Assembly: GCA_023052935.1 (NCBI GenBank)
Contig: CM041292.1
Location: 197,152,299-197,216,298, forward strand
Source of the DNA: Piezodorus guildinii
Taxonomy: Eukaryota > Arthropoda > Insecta > Hemiptera > Pentatomidae
DNA length: 64,000 bases
Reading direction: 5' to 3'
In this document: one piece after another, positions 11,578-22,411 of the stretch
Layout: each line of letters opens with the position of its first letter
How positions within the stretch are numbered: position 1 is the first letter of the stretch
Notes under the pieces: model-generated
The model's input: the letters and a program-made list of their open reading frames with translations, nothing else
What the model was told of the DNA's origin: nothing
The model's database searches: none
Made by a program: the position numbers and the translations under genes

Positions 11578-11826
11578 ATGTTGATTGTTCTTACTCTTAA
11601 GGACAAATGTCTAAAATTAGTAAAAATTATTTTCATTTCAAAAGTAAATGTAGCTAAAACAAATGAGACTAGAAATCAGGCGAAAGCAAGACTCATAGCT
11701 CAAGGGAATTTTAAACGTAAGAAAGTAAATAAAGCTTTATCGAGATTGTCCGGTGATGTTGTGATTCTTAACGCTCTACGGTTGTTGGATATGTGGATTG
11801 AAATAATGTTTATTTTTGGAGAATTC
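11578..11826 (+). other. Unrecognised protein-like open segment
   Basis: A frame open from 11,578 runs into the Jockey fragment. Its middle (NETRNQAKARLIAQG ... ALSRLSGDVVILNALRLLD) has a composition more protein-like than its AT-rich neighbours, but I match it to no family. The left part overlaps a CR1-like 3'UTR and the right part is Jockey, so at most the central ~60 codons are of interest. Copy A carries the same segment with frameshifts. Confidence 0.25.
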
Positions 11827-12368
11827 GCACAAAAGACTGAAACGACAAGAAATACTGCCGCCGCTTTCGCTTACTTCAAACTTACTGGACAGACGCTCTA
11901 ACCTTCACTTAAACTACAAAAAGCTCTATCTATATAACATCATAAGGTCTATTGGACGTACGGAGCTGGCTGTACTAAACCATCAAATTCTTCACGTATT
12001 CAATCCTTACATCCAAAACCCTTCGAAAATCCTCAATGCTCCTTACTACCTCACCAAAAAACTCATCCATAAAGACCTTTATGTCCCATATGTTGCTGAT
12101 TCGGCCCGTTACGAGGTACCATTCCTGCCATGACAAACTCCACTCCACATTAACCCACTAGTTTCAATCCTTGCTTCCTCTTCCGTTCCTGACAATCCTC
12201 GAGCGTCTGAAAAGAAGATGGCTTCGATACCTTCTAGTTTAGATTACCTAGTGGAGTGTTGACAATAGGAATTTTCTTCATGTATATTATCTATATTATA
12301 AGCCAATTTACTTGATGTAGTTACTAATGCAGTTGTAAATTGCAATAAATTAATAAAAACAAAAAAAG
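11827..12368 (+). mobile_element. Jockey-like LINE 3' end (in duplication copy B)
   Basis: Starts at the RLKRQE block of the Jockey reverse transcriptase, continues through LNAPYYLTKKLIHKDL, and ends with the family 3'UTR and an A-rich tail. Several frameshifts are present. It is 5'-truncated and non-functional. Confidence 0.8.
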
Positions 12369-12375
12369 AAAATTC

Positions 12376-12559
12376 ATGGAAAAATTTGATATTCGGAAAC
12401 CATTAAAAGGGACGATCCTGCCCTTAGCCGACATCTCGACCTTGCAGCCCTTCGGGGACATGGAAGGGCGACAATTGGGTGACATTGAGGACTCCGCAGC
12501 CTGGCTTAAGGAATTTATTAATGTCATTTACATCCCTGATGGCCTCATTTGCAACGGAG
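12376..12559 (+). other. Candidate orphan coding exon
   Basis: An open frame directly after the Jockey tail encodes a compositionally ordinary protein stretch: LPLADISTLQPFGDMEGRQ, then DSAAWLKEFINVIYIPDG, then LICNG. It ends at a good donor, gag/gtaagg, at 12,559/12,560. GC content is higher than on either side. No acceptor with a pyrimidine tract is evident, so the segment may start with its own ATG at 12,376 or be a fragment. I do not recognise the family. The copy at about 10,670-10,860 has lost a base at the donor and carries frameshifts. Confidence 0.3.
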
Positions 12560-13106
12560 GTAAGGCCCCGCTCCAAATTCAAATTCACCCCCCTCTCTTT
12601 CATTATACGTCTTATTTTAGGATAAATAAATTTTATCTTGTTAGCGAGATATTTTTAACGCTAATGCCCGATTCAAGGGGTTAAATAGGAGCTGATTAGG
12701 CAGTTAAGGAGATTAGATAACGGACCGTTTGATCGCCGAGTATGCAAATTTATTAAGAAATTTTAAAATTTGCTTCCCGGACTAAAAATGGTTAAAATTA
12801 AAGAAAAAAAAAACTAATGAAGGGAGCATTAATGAAGGCGACGGTTTGTTGAGAGAACTTTAGTTGAGTTCTAACTTACTTGGAGACTATTAGCGAAGGA
12901 AATATAACGAGAATAACCTTGTACCTAACTCGCCACCAATATTCCTAACTCTTCTATAAATTGATGCCTCACTAAATAAATTAACATCTATAAATAAATA
13001 CCTGTCATTAATATTTTTAACAAACTTGATAACAGAAAGCTGAAGTGTGATAGTTCTAAAAATAGAACTCGTTTAGAACTTGCTACATTTTTGAGCTTAA
13101 CCAAAT

Positions 13107-13109
<3 letters not shown>

Positions 13110-13146
<37 letters not shown>

Positions 13147-13269
13147 CCTCCAACTTTATTTACTAAATAAATACACAACAAACATTTCATGTATATACGG
13201 CAACAATGGTATATACAGTCCACGGCTCAGGCCTCGTCCTGCCCGTTGGCAATACAGTCCACGGCTCAA
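13110..13269 (-). mobile_element. 160-bp retroposed poly(A) sequence
   Basis: Minus-strand sequence ending in AATAAA, a 10-base spacer and a tail of about 37 A (seen as poly-T at 13,110-13,146). It is bracketed by an exact 11-bp direct repeat, aaccaaataga (13,099-13,109 and 13,270-13,280). This is the signature of LINE-mediated retroposition of an RNA 3' end. Internally 'gagccgtggactgtat' occurs twice. The source, host 3'UTR or LINE tail, is not identifiable. Confidence 0.75.
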
Positions 13270-13280
13270 AACCAAATAGA

Positions 13281-14445
13281 AAAGGCAGAAATTCATAATG
13301 AAAACGACCTATCGAAACAAGTTTTCGAGTGGGACAACATTTCACAGTAAACAATTAATTAATTGGTTAAATGAATGCCTAAGAAGCTAAAATATATTAT
13401 TTTATAAAAATATATGAATAGAACTAGGAAATCACGTAATTTAAAATATTTTTGACACTTTTATTTTTATATATTTTTGAAAATGAAACTTCAAAACGTT
13501 AAAAATAAAATTTTATATACACTCTATATGTATCGTATGATATAATTAGGTAGGTTATATCTGTTTACAGTTTTGTAGAACGTGGCATAAATTCACGATT
13601 CGATCAGAAAATCATATATTTAAATGAATTTTGTACAGATCTCTGTATACCTATTATTTCTAACGAAGCAGTGACTAAGAAAGTAAGTTCATGAGTAAAC
13701 CTTCATTAATCAACAAATTAACAATTATTACTCAATTTGCATTACATTCAAGTCCTGGTCACTAGTGAGATTCCCAAAACGACGTCGTAAATCTGTTACA
13801 AGCAATCGAATTCGAATTCGATTCCGAATATTGAATTGGCTCAGTTACCGCCGTCCGGGAGTTGAGGGGAATAAATTCGGTCCTAAAGAATTTAAGGGGA
13901 TTCGTTTAGGCCTTGACAGATTCCCCGTCCTTGGTAGAATTTTAAATTCCAAGTTTTATGGAAACAGGGACTTGAAAATTTAATATAACGATTATTTTAA
14001 AATTTTCAAACAATTCAGTGATATCAAAGATTGAAAAGTTTATAGTGAATTATTGAAATGAATGACAATTAAATACATGCTATTCTCATATCAGTTTATT
14101 TATATTCGGATATCGTAGAAAAGTTAATTTAAATATTTCTAACCACCGAAATAAAAAAAAACAAATAAAAAAACTTATCATGTTAGCATTTTTATTATTG
14201 TAAAAAACATAGTAGGCTTAGTGTATCAAACAGCTTTGAGTTGCATTTAGTGAAATTGTGTTTTCTTTACATTTGTTTTTAATTGAAATAGTACAGAAAT
14301 GAATCTTCTCTTTTAATGATATGTTCACCTTGGTCATCTTATTTCTGTTATAGGGCAAGCTGAGGAAATAAACAGGCCATGGTGAATCTATTATCTCATA
14401 TCAATCATTTTTTAATAATTTCATCAGTTGTATGAAAATGCTTTG
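13281..14445. other. Unassigned AT-rich DNA
   Basis: About 13,760-13,940 is GC-richer and contains a 72-codon frame rich in Arg and Lys with no recognisable motif. Otherwise low-complexity sequence. Confidence 0.35.
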
Positions 14446-14449
14446 TAGG

Positions 14450-14620
14450 TTAACCTCTGGTGCAGTAGCTAGTTCGAATTCGCATAACAGTTTTCAAGGT
14501 TGAGGGTTCAAAGCTGACTGACGGCCCTTGGATTTTTTAGTGGGGGTAAAAAATCCTTAGTTATGATGTTCTTCGGAGGGAATGTAAAACGTTTTCATCA
14601 AGCTTGTACTATGTCAAGTA
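14450..14620 (+). mobile_element. SINE-like element with tRNA-like head
   Basis: 'ggtgcagtagctagttcgaatt' features resemble A/B-box remnants (quoted only in part: ctagttcgaattcg). They are followed by a body sharing 'ttttagtgggggtaaaaaatcc' features with the S1 SINE near 61,370. Degenerate. Confidence 0.4.
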
Positions 14621-14639
14621 CTCCTTGAAAATCACATTT

Positions 14640-15425
14640 ACCAAATTACTAGATAATCTATCTCTATCCTCAAACAGCTCCTACGTTTCCGCGACTCTTT
14701 TCCTAGATGTACCCGTCATCTCTTTGTGTCTTCATTCATACTCCACTATTTTGACTATGGATGCCTAGTGTATGGTGGACTCAGTGGCGAAATTTAAATT
14801 ACGCTAAAAAGATTGATGAATAGGTTTATAAGATTTATGTAAGGCCTCTCCAGACAGTCATGTCTCTCACTGGTATTCTGGTCAATGGTGGCTCTATCCC
14901 GAATCCCGAAGAAAATACATACTTGGCATCTTCCTATTCCAATCTTGGCGAGCAAGAAAACCTTCCTATATCTTTGACCTCCTTCACCCGCGCTCTTCCC
15001 AAACACCCTAAATACAAGATCTCAACCTACCGATCTATACCTACCCTCCAAAAGAACAGCATCCTTTGAGAAGTTCTTCATCATCCGTGCTACCATACTT
15101 TGGAACTCATTACCCCATCTCCCTCCGTATAGTTTCATCCCTAACCACATTCCATCACCACTTATTTATTCACCTCCTCAAAAAACAATCTTCCGCACAG
15201 ACTTTGTATGTGATAAATCCTGACTTTGGTAATACTTAACTAAACTCATTCGATGTTATCTATTATTATTTGTATCTTTTATACATAATAACTTTAAATA
15301 CTTTACTGCCTGACTAAATAATTATGTATTAAACGAATTCAGACAAAATTGGACTTCCTCTATTCTCTGTATATTGCTCTTAGGGGACGAAATATCCTAG
15401 AATAAAAATCATTTAAAAAAAATAA
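14640..15425 (+). mobile_element. CR1-like LINE 3' end
   Basis: Broken frames encode the C-terminal part of a CR1/L2-like reverse transcriptase. Recognisable blocks are FDYGCLVYGGLSG near 14,750, FPKHPKYKISTYRS-like near 15,000, and a TLELITP segment matching TLWNSLP in relatives. The 3'UTR ends with an imperfect GGGAC/GTCC hairpin and 'agaataaaa' at 15,380-15,405. It is 5'-truncated and carries several frameshifts. The family is shared with 9.4, 17.5, 18.5 and 21.8 kb. Confidence 0.75.
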
Positions 15426-15535
15426 AATAAACATATCTATCCTAATAAAACCTGGATAGGAAAAATTTAGGACTCCCACTGTAGCATCGTCCGATTAGCA
15501 ACAGCAGCATAAAGTGACATAAAATAAATGAGCAA
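15426..15535 (+). mobile_element. SINE family S1, 3' part only
   Basis: Matches in inverted orientation the left part of 16,585-16,838: 'aggactcccactgtagcatc', then 'gtccgattagc' and 'aaagtgacataaaataaat'. The tRNA-like head is missing. Confidence 0.65.
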
Positions 15536-15799
15536 CTAACAATAAAATATTTTGTCTTCTCTTTACACATATAATATGATTTCATTTTCATCCCATTTAA
15601 TACAATTTATTTAATCTACTGAACTTAAGCCCTAAAATTATCTTAAATATTTTTTCTTGGCCCATTGATTTACAATAGGATTTTCTCAAATGTTTTGAAC
15701 ATAAAGTGAAATTTTATTAATTAAATTTTAATTTATATTATATAATAGGTACGATATTTGATTTAATATTTATTTACTAATAAATTTAACTACAATTAA
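15536..15799. other. Unassigned AT-rich DNA
   Basis: No feature recognised. Confidence 0.35.
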
Positions 15800-15911
15800 A
15801 AAAACGCTGCAAATTATTACACAATGGTTTATTATTTTCAAATAACAATATTTGGGTATAACTGTTTAAATAGCTGTTGATAGGCAATTAAGTAATATGA
15901 AAAGCAATAAT

Positions 15912-16402
15912 TGCAAACAGTATATGCAATCGAGATGTGGGGCTATAGACGAAGCTCTACATTTACAAATCTGTATACCTCCCCACTCTTACCTACGGGA
16001 GCGAGAGCTGGGTAATGCTGGACAAACAAATAAGCCGAATTACTGCAGCTGAAATGAGGTATTTACGTAGGGTCGCAGGAAAAACGAGAAGAGACCGCGT
16101 AAGAAATGAAGGAATTAGAGCGGAGCTGAAAACCATCCTCGAGAAGCGACAACTAAAATGGTTCGGCCATGTTTGTCGAATGAATGAGGACCGCGAACCC
16201 AGAAAAGTGCTGGAAGCTCGACCCACTGGAAAAAGGCCGCGTGGAAGGCCTAGGATTTCGTGTGACGGATATATCCAGAAGATCGGAGGGAAAAGATTGC
16301 AGGAACTTAAACAGCTCTGCAGAAGTCGTGAAGCTTGGCAACGTTGGATTGAGGCCCCTCCACGCTAGTAAAGGCACATAGGAGGAAGATAAAGAAGAAC
16401 AA
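15912..16402 (+). mobile_element. RTE-like LINE 3' end inserted in family U
   Basis: The frame 16,015-16,368 encodes the extreme C-terminus of an RTE-type ORF2: AAEMRYLRRVAGKTRRDRV, then QLKWFGHVCRMNEDREPRK, then GKRPRGRPR. A GAA-rich tail follows. About 100 bases upstream extend it in another frame (TYGSESWV-like). An exact 13-bp direct repeat, gaaaagcaataat (15,899-15,911 and 16,403-16,415), defines the insertion. Severely 5'-truncated. Confidence 0.85.
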
Positions 16403-16584
16403 GAAAAGCAATAATAAAATGGATCATATCGTATCACTACCGCTGATTTCAAAACGCAATATCTAAGCTAGTTTTTAACCAATTTCAATATCTTTTTTTT
16501 CATTTGGTCAAAAATTTAAATCTCTATCAAATATCTCTAAAAGCAAAATTTTATTATTTATTAATTAGAAGAAACCGATTATTC

Positions 16585-16838
16585 GTTTGTTTGTTTATTT
16601 ATTTAACGTCACTTTACGCTATTATGGCTAATCGGACGATGCTACAGTGGGAGTCCTAAATTTTGCCTATCTAGGTTTTATCAGGATAGGGATCTTTAAC
16701 GAGTACCTGACGTCGCACACCCTTTAACGTCCCCTCCAAAGAACGGCATAACTAGGACCACCTGTGGGTTCGAACCCGTGTCCTTTGGCATAGGAAGCTG
16801 TTGTGCTATCCACCCAGCTACTAGTGATCCCATTTTTA
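16585..16838 (-). mobile_element. SINE family S1, full copy
   Basis: The minus strand from about 16,838 begins with a tRNA-like head. An A-box-like tagctgggtggatagcac is followed by a B box, gggttcgaaccc, about 45 bases later. A body and an A/T-rich tail (taaataaataaacaaac) end at about 16,585. Relatives are 15,426-15,535 and 61,275-61,548. It sits inside a family U repeat. Confidence 0.7.
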
Positions 16839-16930
16839 TTCCTTATTCGGATTTTACGTATATTGAAACGTAAGCTCTCAAATTTTGAGGGGAGGTGTAT
16901 TAATTTTTGATCGATTACAAAGGTTTATTA

Positions 16931-17469
16931 TAAAAATAATAAACAAAAAATCGCTCTACTAACTACAATAATACATCCTACAAGAAAACATCAAATAACA
17001 ATAAATAACATTCATGTCTTTATGTATTATTTGATAAGTTTGGAGATAGAGAGCTGTTATAGGTTTATCGATTGCCTTTAGATATATTTTGGTAGGAGAG
17101 ATGTTCCCTCCTCAGGGTTTTGGTCTATTATTTTTAGAGAAAACAGGGTAGAAGACTAAAGCGACACCTGTCACATGTTTATCTTCCTCTGTCGAACCAA
17201 TAAAGCTGCTTATGCCGCGGTAGCCTCTTTGCTTCTTCTCTTTCCCACTTTGTCACCCTCAATAGGCTAAGGAAAATTGCTTATCTTTTCTTTGCGACAT
17301 TTTTTCCGCTTCTTAACTCTCTTAGTTTGGAGTTTAAAAAAAATCTGGAGCGGAAATCGGAAAACTTTTAATTTTCGCTCTCCTTGAAATTGATTTATCA
17401 ATGAATCAATTCGAAATAAATACACCTCTTCCAATTTTTAACTGTCATCATTATTTTAAATATTAGTTT
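16931..17469. other. Unassigned AT-rich DNA
   Basis: No feature recognised. Confidence 0.35.
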
Positions 17470-18237
17470 CATCACTCATTTTCCCCCACTTTGACTATGG
17501 TTGTGTGGCATATGGCGGCCTCTCGAAGGTGCTCGAGGACAGATTGAGGATTATGAACTGCTTTTTAAGATTTGTGTTGGGTACCTCGAGACGGTCGCAC
17601 GTATCCCACCTCTACGACGAGTTAAAGTGGTTAACCCCAAACTTTCGATGACAATATTTCCTTGGATCATTCCTTTATCAAATCATAAACTCCCACCATC
17701 CATTTTATGTCTACAGCCTTTTGGTGTTTAAATCCTCAACCCATCATCCGGAAACAAGATCCCGTCTGTCCGACCTCCACACTCCTTTCCATAGAACCAA
17801 AAAATATGACTGCTCCTTTTTAGCCCGGTCCTCTTCCTTATGGAATACCCTCCCTTCAAACATCCGTCATGCTTCTTCCCTCTCATCGTTTAAATCCCTC
17901 CTCTTTCAATACTTCCTTTCTCTTCAATCAGATGTAAGCTAATTTTTATCATGCAAACTAATGTAAGGTAATTTTACTTTAATGAGATGTAAAAGTTACA
18001 TTTTATGTTTATTCTTATTTATTCATTCCTAGAATTTGTAAATAGAGATGACACTATGACCCTTTATTTTCTTTATTATTATTATTATTATTTTATTTTT
18101 TTATTCTTGTGTTATCTAATTGCATTTATATATTGTTTTTGGCCAGTTACAATTTATTATTTAGTTCATAATTGTTATTCTTAAGGGACATTGTCCCAGA
18201 ATAAAGTTTTGTTATCTATTCTATTCTATTCTATTTA
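17470..18237 (+). mobile_element. CR1-like LINE 3' end with (TATTC)n tail
   Basis: Three overlapping frames encode the C-terminus of a CR1-like reverse transcriptase: a DYGCVAYGGLSKVLEDRLRI-like start near 17,480, then ETRSRLSDLHTPFHRTKKYD, then SLWNTLPSNIRHASSLSSF, with a stop near 17,940. The ~250-bp 3'UTR ends in a hairpin, gggacattgtccc, an AGAATAAA and a (TATTC)n tail (18,217-18,237). At least two frameshifts. A second copy follows at 18,536. Confidence 0.82.
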
Positions 18238-18535
18238 TTACACACAGATATTCGTGTTGAACACGTTGATTTACTTTTTTGTTTGAGTTAACTTTTTTAA
18301 TCGAAAAATTATCTGAATGTCCGTATATATTACCTAGCCGAAGACCGAAAAGTCGTACGTAAATATAATTCCATATTAAAAGTACATCGGCAAATCCCTA
18401 ATATGTTACAGCAATAACTGCAAAAAAATGAGCTTTCCAAATGTGGCATTTTACAACGAATTTTAGTATTTTTACCAATTATTTTAACGGCTTTCACAAT
18501 TTTATAAACATTTATTACATAGACGTATTATTGAG
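18238..18535. other. Unassigned AT-rich spacer between two CR1-like copies
   Basis: No feature recognised. Confidence 0.35.
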
Positions 18536-19258
18536 ATTTGTCTTCGGTACCTCTGTGACGGTCACATGTATCCCACCTCTATGATGAGTTAAATTGGCTA
18601 TTTCCCTCGATTCGAAGGCAATATTTCCTAGGTTCCTTTCTCTATCAAGTCATCCGCTCCCATCGCCAATCTTACGTCTATAGTCTCCTGCAATTTAAAT
18701 CCACAATCTATACTCAGGAAACCAGATCCCGTGTTTCCGACATCTATACGCCTTCCCATAGAACCAAAAAATATGAATTTTCCTTCTTAGCCCGGTCCAC
18801 TTTCTTATGGAATACTATCCCATCACACATCCGTCATGCTCCTTCCCAATCTCCTTTCAAATCTCTCCTTTTTTAACACCTTCTTGCTTCCCAATCAGAT
18901 GCCAACTAATTTCAGTACAGCGATTAAAGAGATGTGAGAAATGCCTACACTTTATACTATAAATGATAGTAAAATTTATTTTAGCTATTTTAAATTATTC
19001 TAATGTTTTTTTTTTTTGGTTTGTTAGTTCTATATTACATTTAGATATCACTATATTTTTTTTTTAATTTATATTTTTCATTTCTCTCTCTTTTCATCAA
19101 TTAAAATAATTGTAAATAATTTTTGCATTCATTAATATTATTAGTTTTTTAAGTGTTTATTGGCCAGTTGTAATCATTATTTTTTTTTTTTTTGTACATG
19201 TGTATTATTCTCAAGGGACTTAGTCCCAGAATAAAGTTCTTTTTTCATTCATTCATTA
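18536..19258 (+). mobile_element. CR1-like LINE 3' end with (ATTC)n tail
   Basis: Collinear with 17,560-18,237. It has the 'cggtcacatgtatcccacctctatga' region (partly shown), the SLWNT..SHIRHA-like block and the terminal hairpin gggacttagtccc followed by agaataaag. It ends in (CATT)n. Diverged and frameshifted. It is an independent insertion and not a recent duplicate, since both the tails and the substitutions differ. Confidence 0.8.
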
Positions 19259-19939
19259 AATGGGGTTTAATTTTATGTTGGTTTTAGTGACCTAAATGAA
19301 AAATTTTCTATATATTAGAATGATAAATAATACCTGAAAGAATATAAAGTATTGGTCTAAGAAGAATAAGATAAAAATCTAATGATATATTTAGTTTACA
19401 ATGTTGGGCAGAATTCCTCAACCTTGTTACAATCTATACAAATGACTTATTTCTGGTCATATACCGACTAAGTAAATATGGCATGCAGCTTTTTTGGTTC
19501 GTCGTCGCATTACTTATGCTACTGGATTTTTTTTTTCGTCGGTGGGTAGAGAACTAATGGAATGAAGTGGATAGGAACTAATCACTTTAAAGTCGGGCTA
19601 AAAACACAGCGCAACTCTCTTGGGCTAATGGCTTCAACTTCACCTCCTGCTTTTTAAAATTCAAAGTAACACAATTCTGCTCCGGGATCCCTTAAACTCA
19701 AACCCTTAGTGCATTTTAACGATGGCCTCTTAGCCTTCTCAGCTCCTCTCCACATCTGAATAATTCAGCAGAAAAATATTTATGTTGATTTTACTTGATG
19801 TATTTGATTTTATTAGAAGCTATAATTATCTGGGATGTATCGACCTAAAATGTGTTTAAAGCTTTTTTCAATATTTTAATTAAAATCTGCCTGTGTTTGT
19901 GAAATCATGCTTACTTGGCCAATAACGTTAAAATATTCT
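19259..19939. other. Unassigned DNA
   Basis: Mixed composition, no recognisable element or gene. Confidence 0.35.
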
Positions 19940-20100
19940 AAAAAATCTGGTACGGACAACACTCGACTTTCACTTACCTCAGCTGTTAAAATCAATTTAA
20001 GATTTGTTTGAGTATTTAAAACTGTGCAAATTATTACACAATGGTTTATTATTTCCAAATAAAAATATTTGGGTATAACTGTTTATATACCTGCTAATCT
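19940..20100 (+). repeat. Family M terminus fused to family U body
   Basis: Starts with an M-type terminus (ctggtacggacaacac, gactttcacttacc). About 55 bases later it turns into U sequence (attattacacaatggttt, atatttgggtataactg). The same combination is seen at 28,300-28,520. Confidence 0.6.
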
Positions 20101-21480
20101 TTTTGATTTTTCTATTTATCGCACTTTACTGATTCTAAAACTCTATTCGTATCTTTCTCTATCTTCAAAATAACTGAGTTATAGGTGTAATATATGTGGA
20201 ATATTATTCCTCACTCTTACGACGGCCTGAAAAAGCTCGCGTTTGCTGTTATTTCCCTTTTCGGTTCTACATATATATGCGAACAATCTTCTTCAAGCAT
20301 GGACATTATCAAGAGCAAACTAATAAGTCGTATTATTGATGAGAACTTGGAATCAATTCTAACAAGATGATGTGCCATTCATATCTTTCTCTAACTTCAA
20401 AATAACTGAATCAGCTATTGAAGAATGGTGTCCAAACTGGAGAATCAAAATAAATCCTAATAAATCCCATCAAATCACCTTCACTCTACGTCGTAAGCTT
20501 ATGACTTCCTGCCCCACCGTATCCTTTAACAATATCCTACTTACTCCTGTTGAACAGATTCGGTACTTAGGACTCCACCTCGACAAACGCCTAACATGGA
20601 ATCCTCATACTAGACTGAAAAGACAGGAAACTGCTCGTAGATACAGATTACTACAACACTTACTTGACAAACGCTCAAAACTTCCTACTTACTACAAAAA
20701 ACTCATTTATATCACAATTATCAGGCCTATTTGGACCAATGGCATTGAGCTATGGGGGTCTACTAAACCATCGAATTCCTCTCGCATGCAATCCTTGCAG
20801 TCAGTCCAAAATCCTTCGTAAAATCCTCAATTCTCCTTGCTTTGTTACTAATTAAATCATCCATAAAGACCTAAATATCCCATTAGTTGAAGACTTGGCC
20901 CGTTACAGATATACCTCTTTTCATTCCAAACTCCCTGCCCACTCAAACCCGCTTATCCGTGACCTATCCTCCATATCTATTCCCGACAACACACAGAGGC
21001 GCCTAAAAAGAAGATGGCCAAGAGACCTAACATAAGACATTGGAGTGCTAACAATGGGTAGTTTCTTCTCAAGACTACCATGTGTACAAGCATATATAAA
21101 TCCTATTTACTTGTTGTATTTGTTTAATACAGTTGTAAATTTCTTTAAATAAATAAATAAATAAAAATAACTGAGTTATAGGTGTAATTATGTGTGAAAT
21201 TTCAATCTTTTTCATTTTCCTCTTTTTTATAGTTACTCACTAGTATTTAGTCAAAAACAGTTAAAAACTTCTTTATCTTTGAAAATAACGGAGTTATAAA
21301 AGTATATATAGGCATGATTTCAATTTTTTTTTTTCCATTTTCTTCTTAGTATTTTTTTTTTTTTTTTTATCGCACTTTCTTTATTCCAAAGTTCTATACA
21401 TATTTTTCATTATCTTCAAAAATAATGAGTTATAGGCGTATTTATGTGTAAAATTTCAATTTTTCTCTTTGTTATAAATA
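20100..21480. repeat. Degenerate tandem units around the Jockey copy
   Basis: A unit with 'ttatcgcactttnnntattc', 'atcttcaaaataactgag' and 'ttataggtgtaattatgtg' occurs near 20,110-20,200, 20,385 plus 21,164 (split by the LINE), 21,280 and 21,364-21,460. A related unit is at 28,720. Spacing is irregular. Confidence 0.5.
20410..21163 (+). mobile_element. Jockey-like LINE 3' end
   Basis: The frame 20,372-20,821 and its continuation encode the post-motif-C region of a Jockey reverse transcriptase: WRIKINPNKSHQITFTLRR, then LGLHLDKRLTWNPHTRLKR, then IWTNGIELWGSTKPSNS. A duplicated 'cagt' creates a frameshift near 20,805. A stop and a 3'UTR ending in (AAAT)n follow. An 11-bp direct repeat, aaaataactga (20,399-20,409 and 21,164-21,174), brackets the copy. 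5'-truncated. Confidence 0.85.
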
Positions 21481-21714
21481 TTCGCGGATTTTCGGTTAAA
21501 AAACATAAATAATTTTCTTCTTTTTTTTGAGTTATTGGAGTAAATTACTTTCAATCGGCCGCCATCTAAGAAATTACCAGCTGATAACAAATTCTAGGAG
21601 TTAGGATCATCTAGTATGAATTTCAAAGAAATTGGTCCACTGGATTCGGAGAAATGCCGTGGACGACGGACGGCGGACAAACGTGTGAATCCATGGCATT
21701 TGTATATTTTACCA

Positions 21715-21880
21715 CATTTATTAGATGTACATCATTATACAGTTGTAAATAGCAATAAATCCATTAAAAAATAAAAGTAAATAAAAGGCACTCATGTTTT
21801 TGATTTTTTTTTTCTTTTAATATTATTCTACAGGGACTAGTCCCAGAATAAATAAAGGATTTATTATTATTATTAAATAG
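21715..21880 (+). mobile_element. Short Jockey and CR1-like 3' tails in tandem
   Basis: 21,715-21,778 holds the Jockey 3'UTR end ('tacagttgtaaatagcaat'). 21,800-21,880 holds the CR1-like terminal hairpin gggactagtccc with agaataaat and a (TTA)n tail. Both are extreme 5' truncations. Confidence 0.6.
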
Positions 21881-22410
21881 CTCGAAATTGGAAGCCTGGA
21901 TCCCTATAATATTGTGGTATTTATGAAGGATTTCGTAGGAAATATTGAAGTATGATATTCAACTAAAGGATGACATATACTAGCCTGCCGGAAAATATGC
22001 TGAGTTATCGCATCCCCGGGTCTATCAAGAATAAATTTATGCCTGCTCAGATATATTATATTTAGAGCCTAGATCGGATAGAGCTGGAGTGGGGAGGAGA
22101 GGGTTGAGCTAGGGATTTACTGAGCCAGCGGGTAATAAAATATGGAAGCTGATTGGTTGAGGCTGGCGGTTTACCGGCCAATAGATTTCGTTCCCTCGTG
22201 GTCAGCGGTCGGCTCAACTTACCAAACTTCCCTCCGCTCTCAGCAACAGCAACAAACTTTTCTCTAGCTCACTCTTAGTTCCTTCCCTACTCCCTAATGG
22301 CATTAATCACAGATTAGAATTCAAAAAAAGTTCAGTCAATTATATTGTTTATATGTGTTATGTCTTATTAGGAACTGGACATTACTAACTATACTACTCA
22401 TAGTCTGAAA
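21881..22410. other. Unassigned DNA with a GC-richer core
   Basis: About 22,080-22,300 is GC-richer than its surroundings. It carries an inverted and a direct CCAAT motif ('gattggttg' near 22,160, 'ggccaatag' near 22,187). No coding frame. It could be a promoter-like remnant or an LTR piece. Confidence 0.3.
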
Positions 22411-22411
22411 A

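Larger units (their letters stand above)
11391..13109. repeat. Tandem duplication, copy B (cleaner)
   Basis: Second unit of the duplication. Open frames are longer here than in copy A, which suggests copy B is closer to the true sequence. Its right end is the 11-bp target duplication of the 160-bp retroposed sequence at 13,110. Confidence 0.85.
15800..16930 (+). repeat. Family U copy, split by a LINE and a SINE
   Basis: Family U is a ~370-bp repeat best seen at 59,290-59,660. Here its pieces are 15,800-15,911, 16,416-16,585 and 16,842-16,930. Markers include 'attattacacaatggttt', 'ctgatttcaaaacgcaatat' and 'acgtatattgaaacgtaag'. An RTE-like LINE (15,912-16,402) and an S1 SINE (16,585-16,838) interrupt it. 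Confidence 0.65.

Noticed and set aside
16153..16452. Minus-strand 99-codon frame
   Set aside because: Antisense of the RTE ORF2 C-terminus, whose plus-strand motifs are clear.
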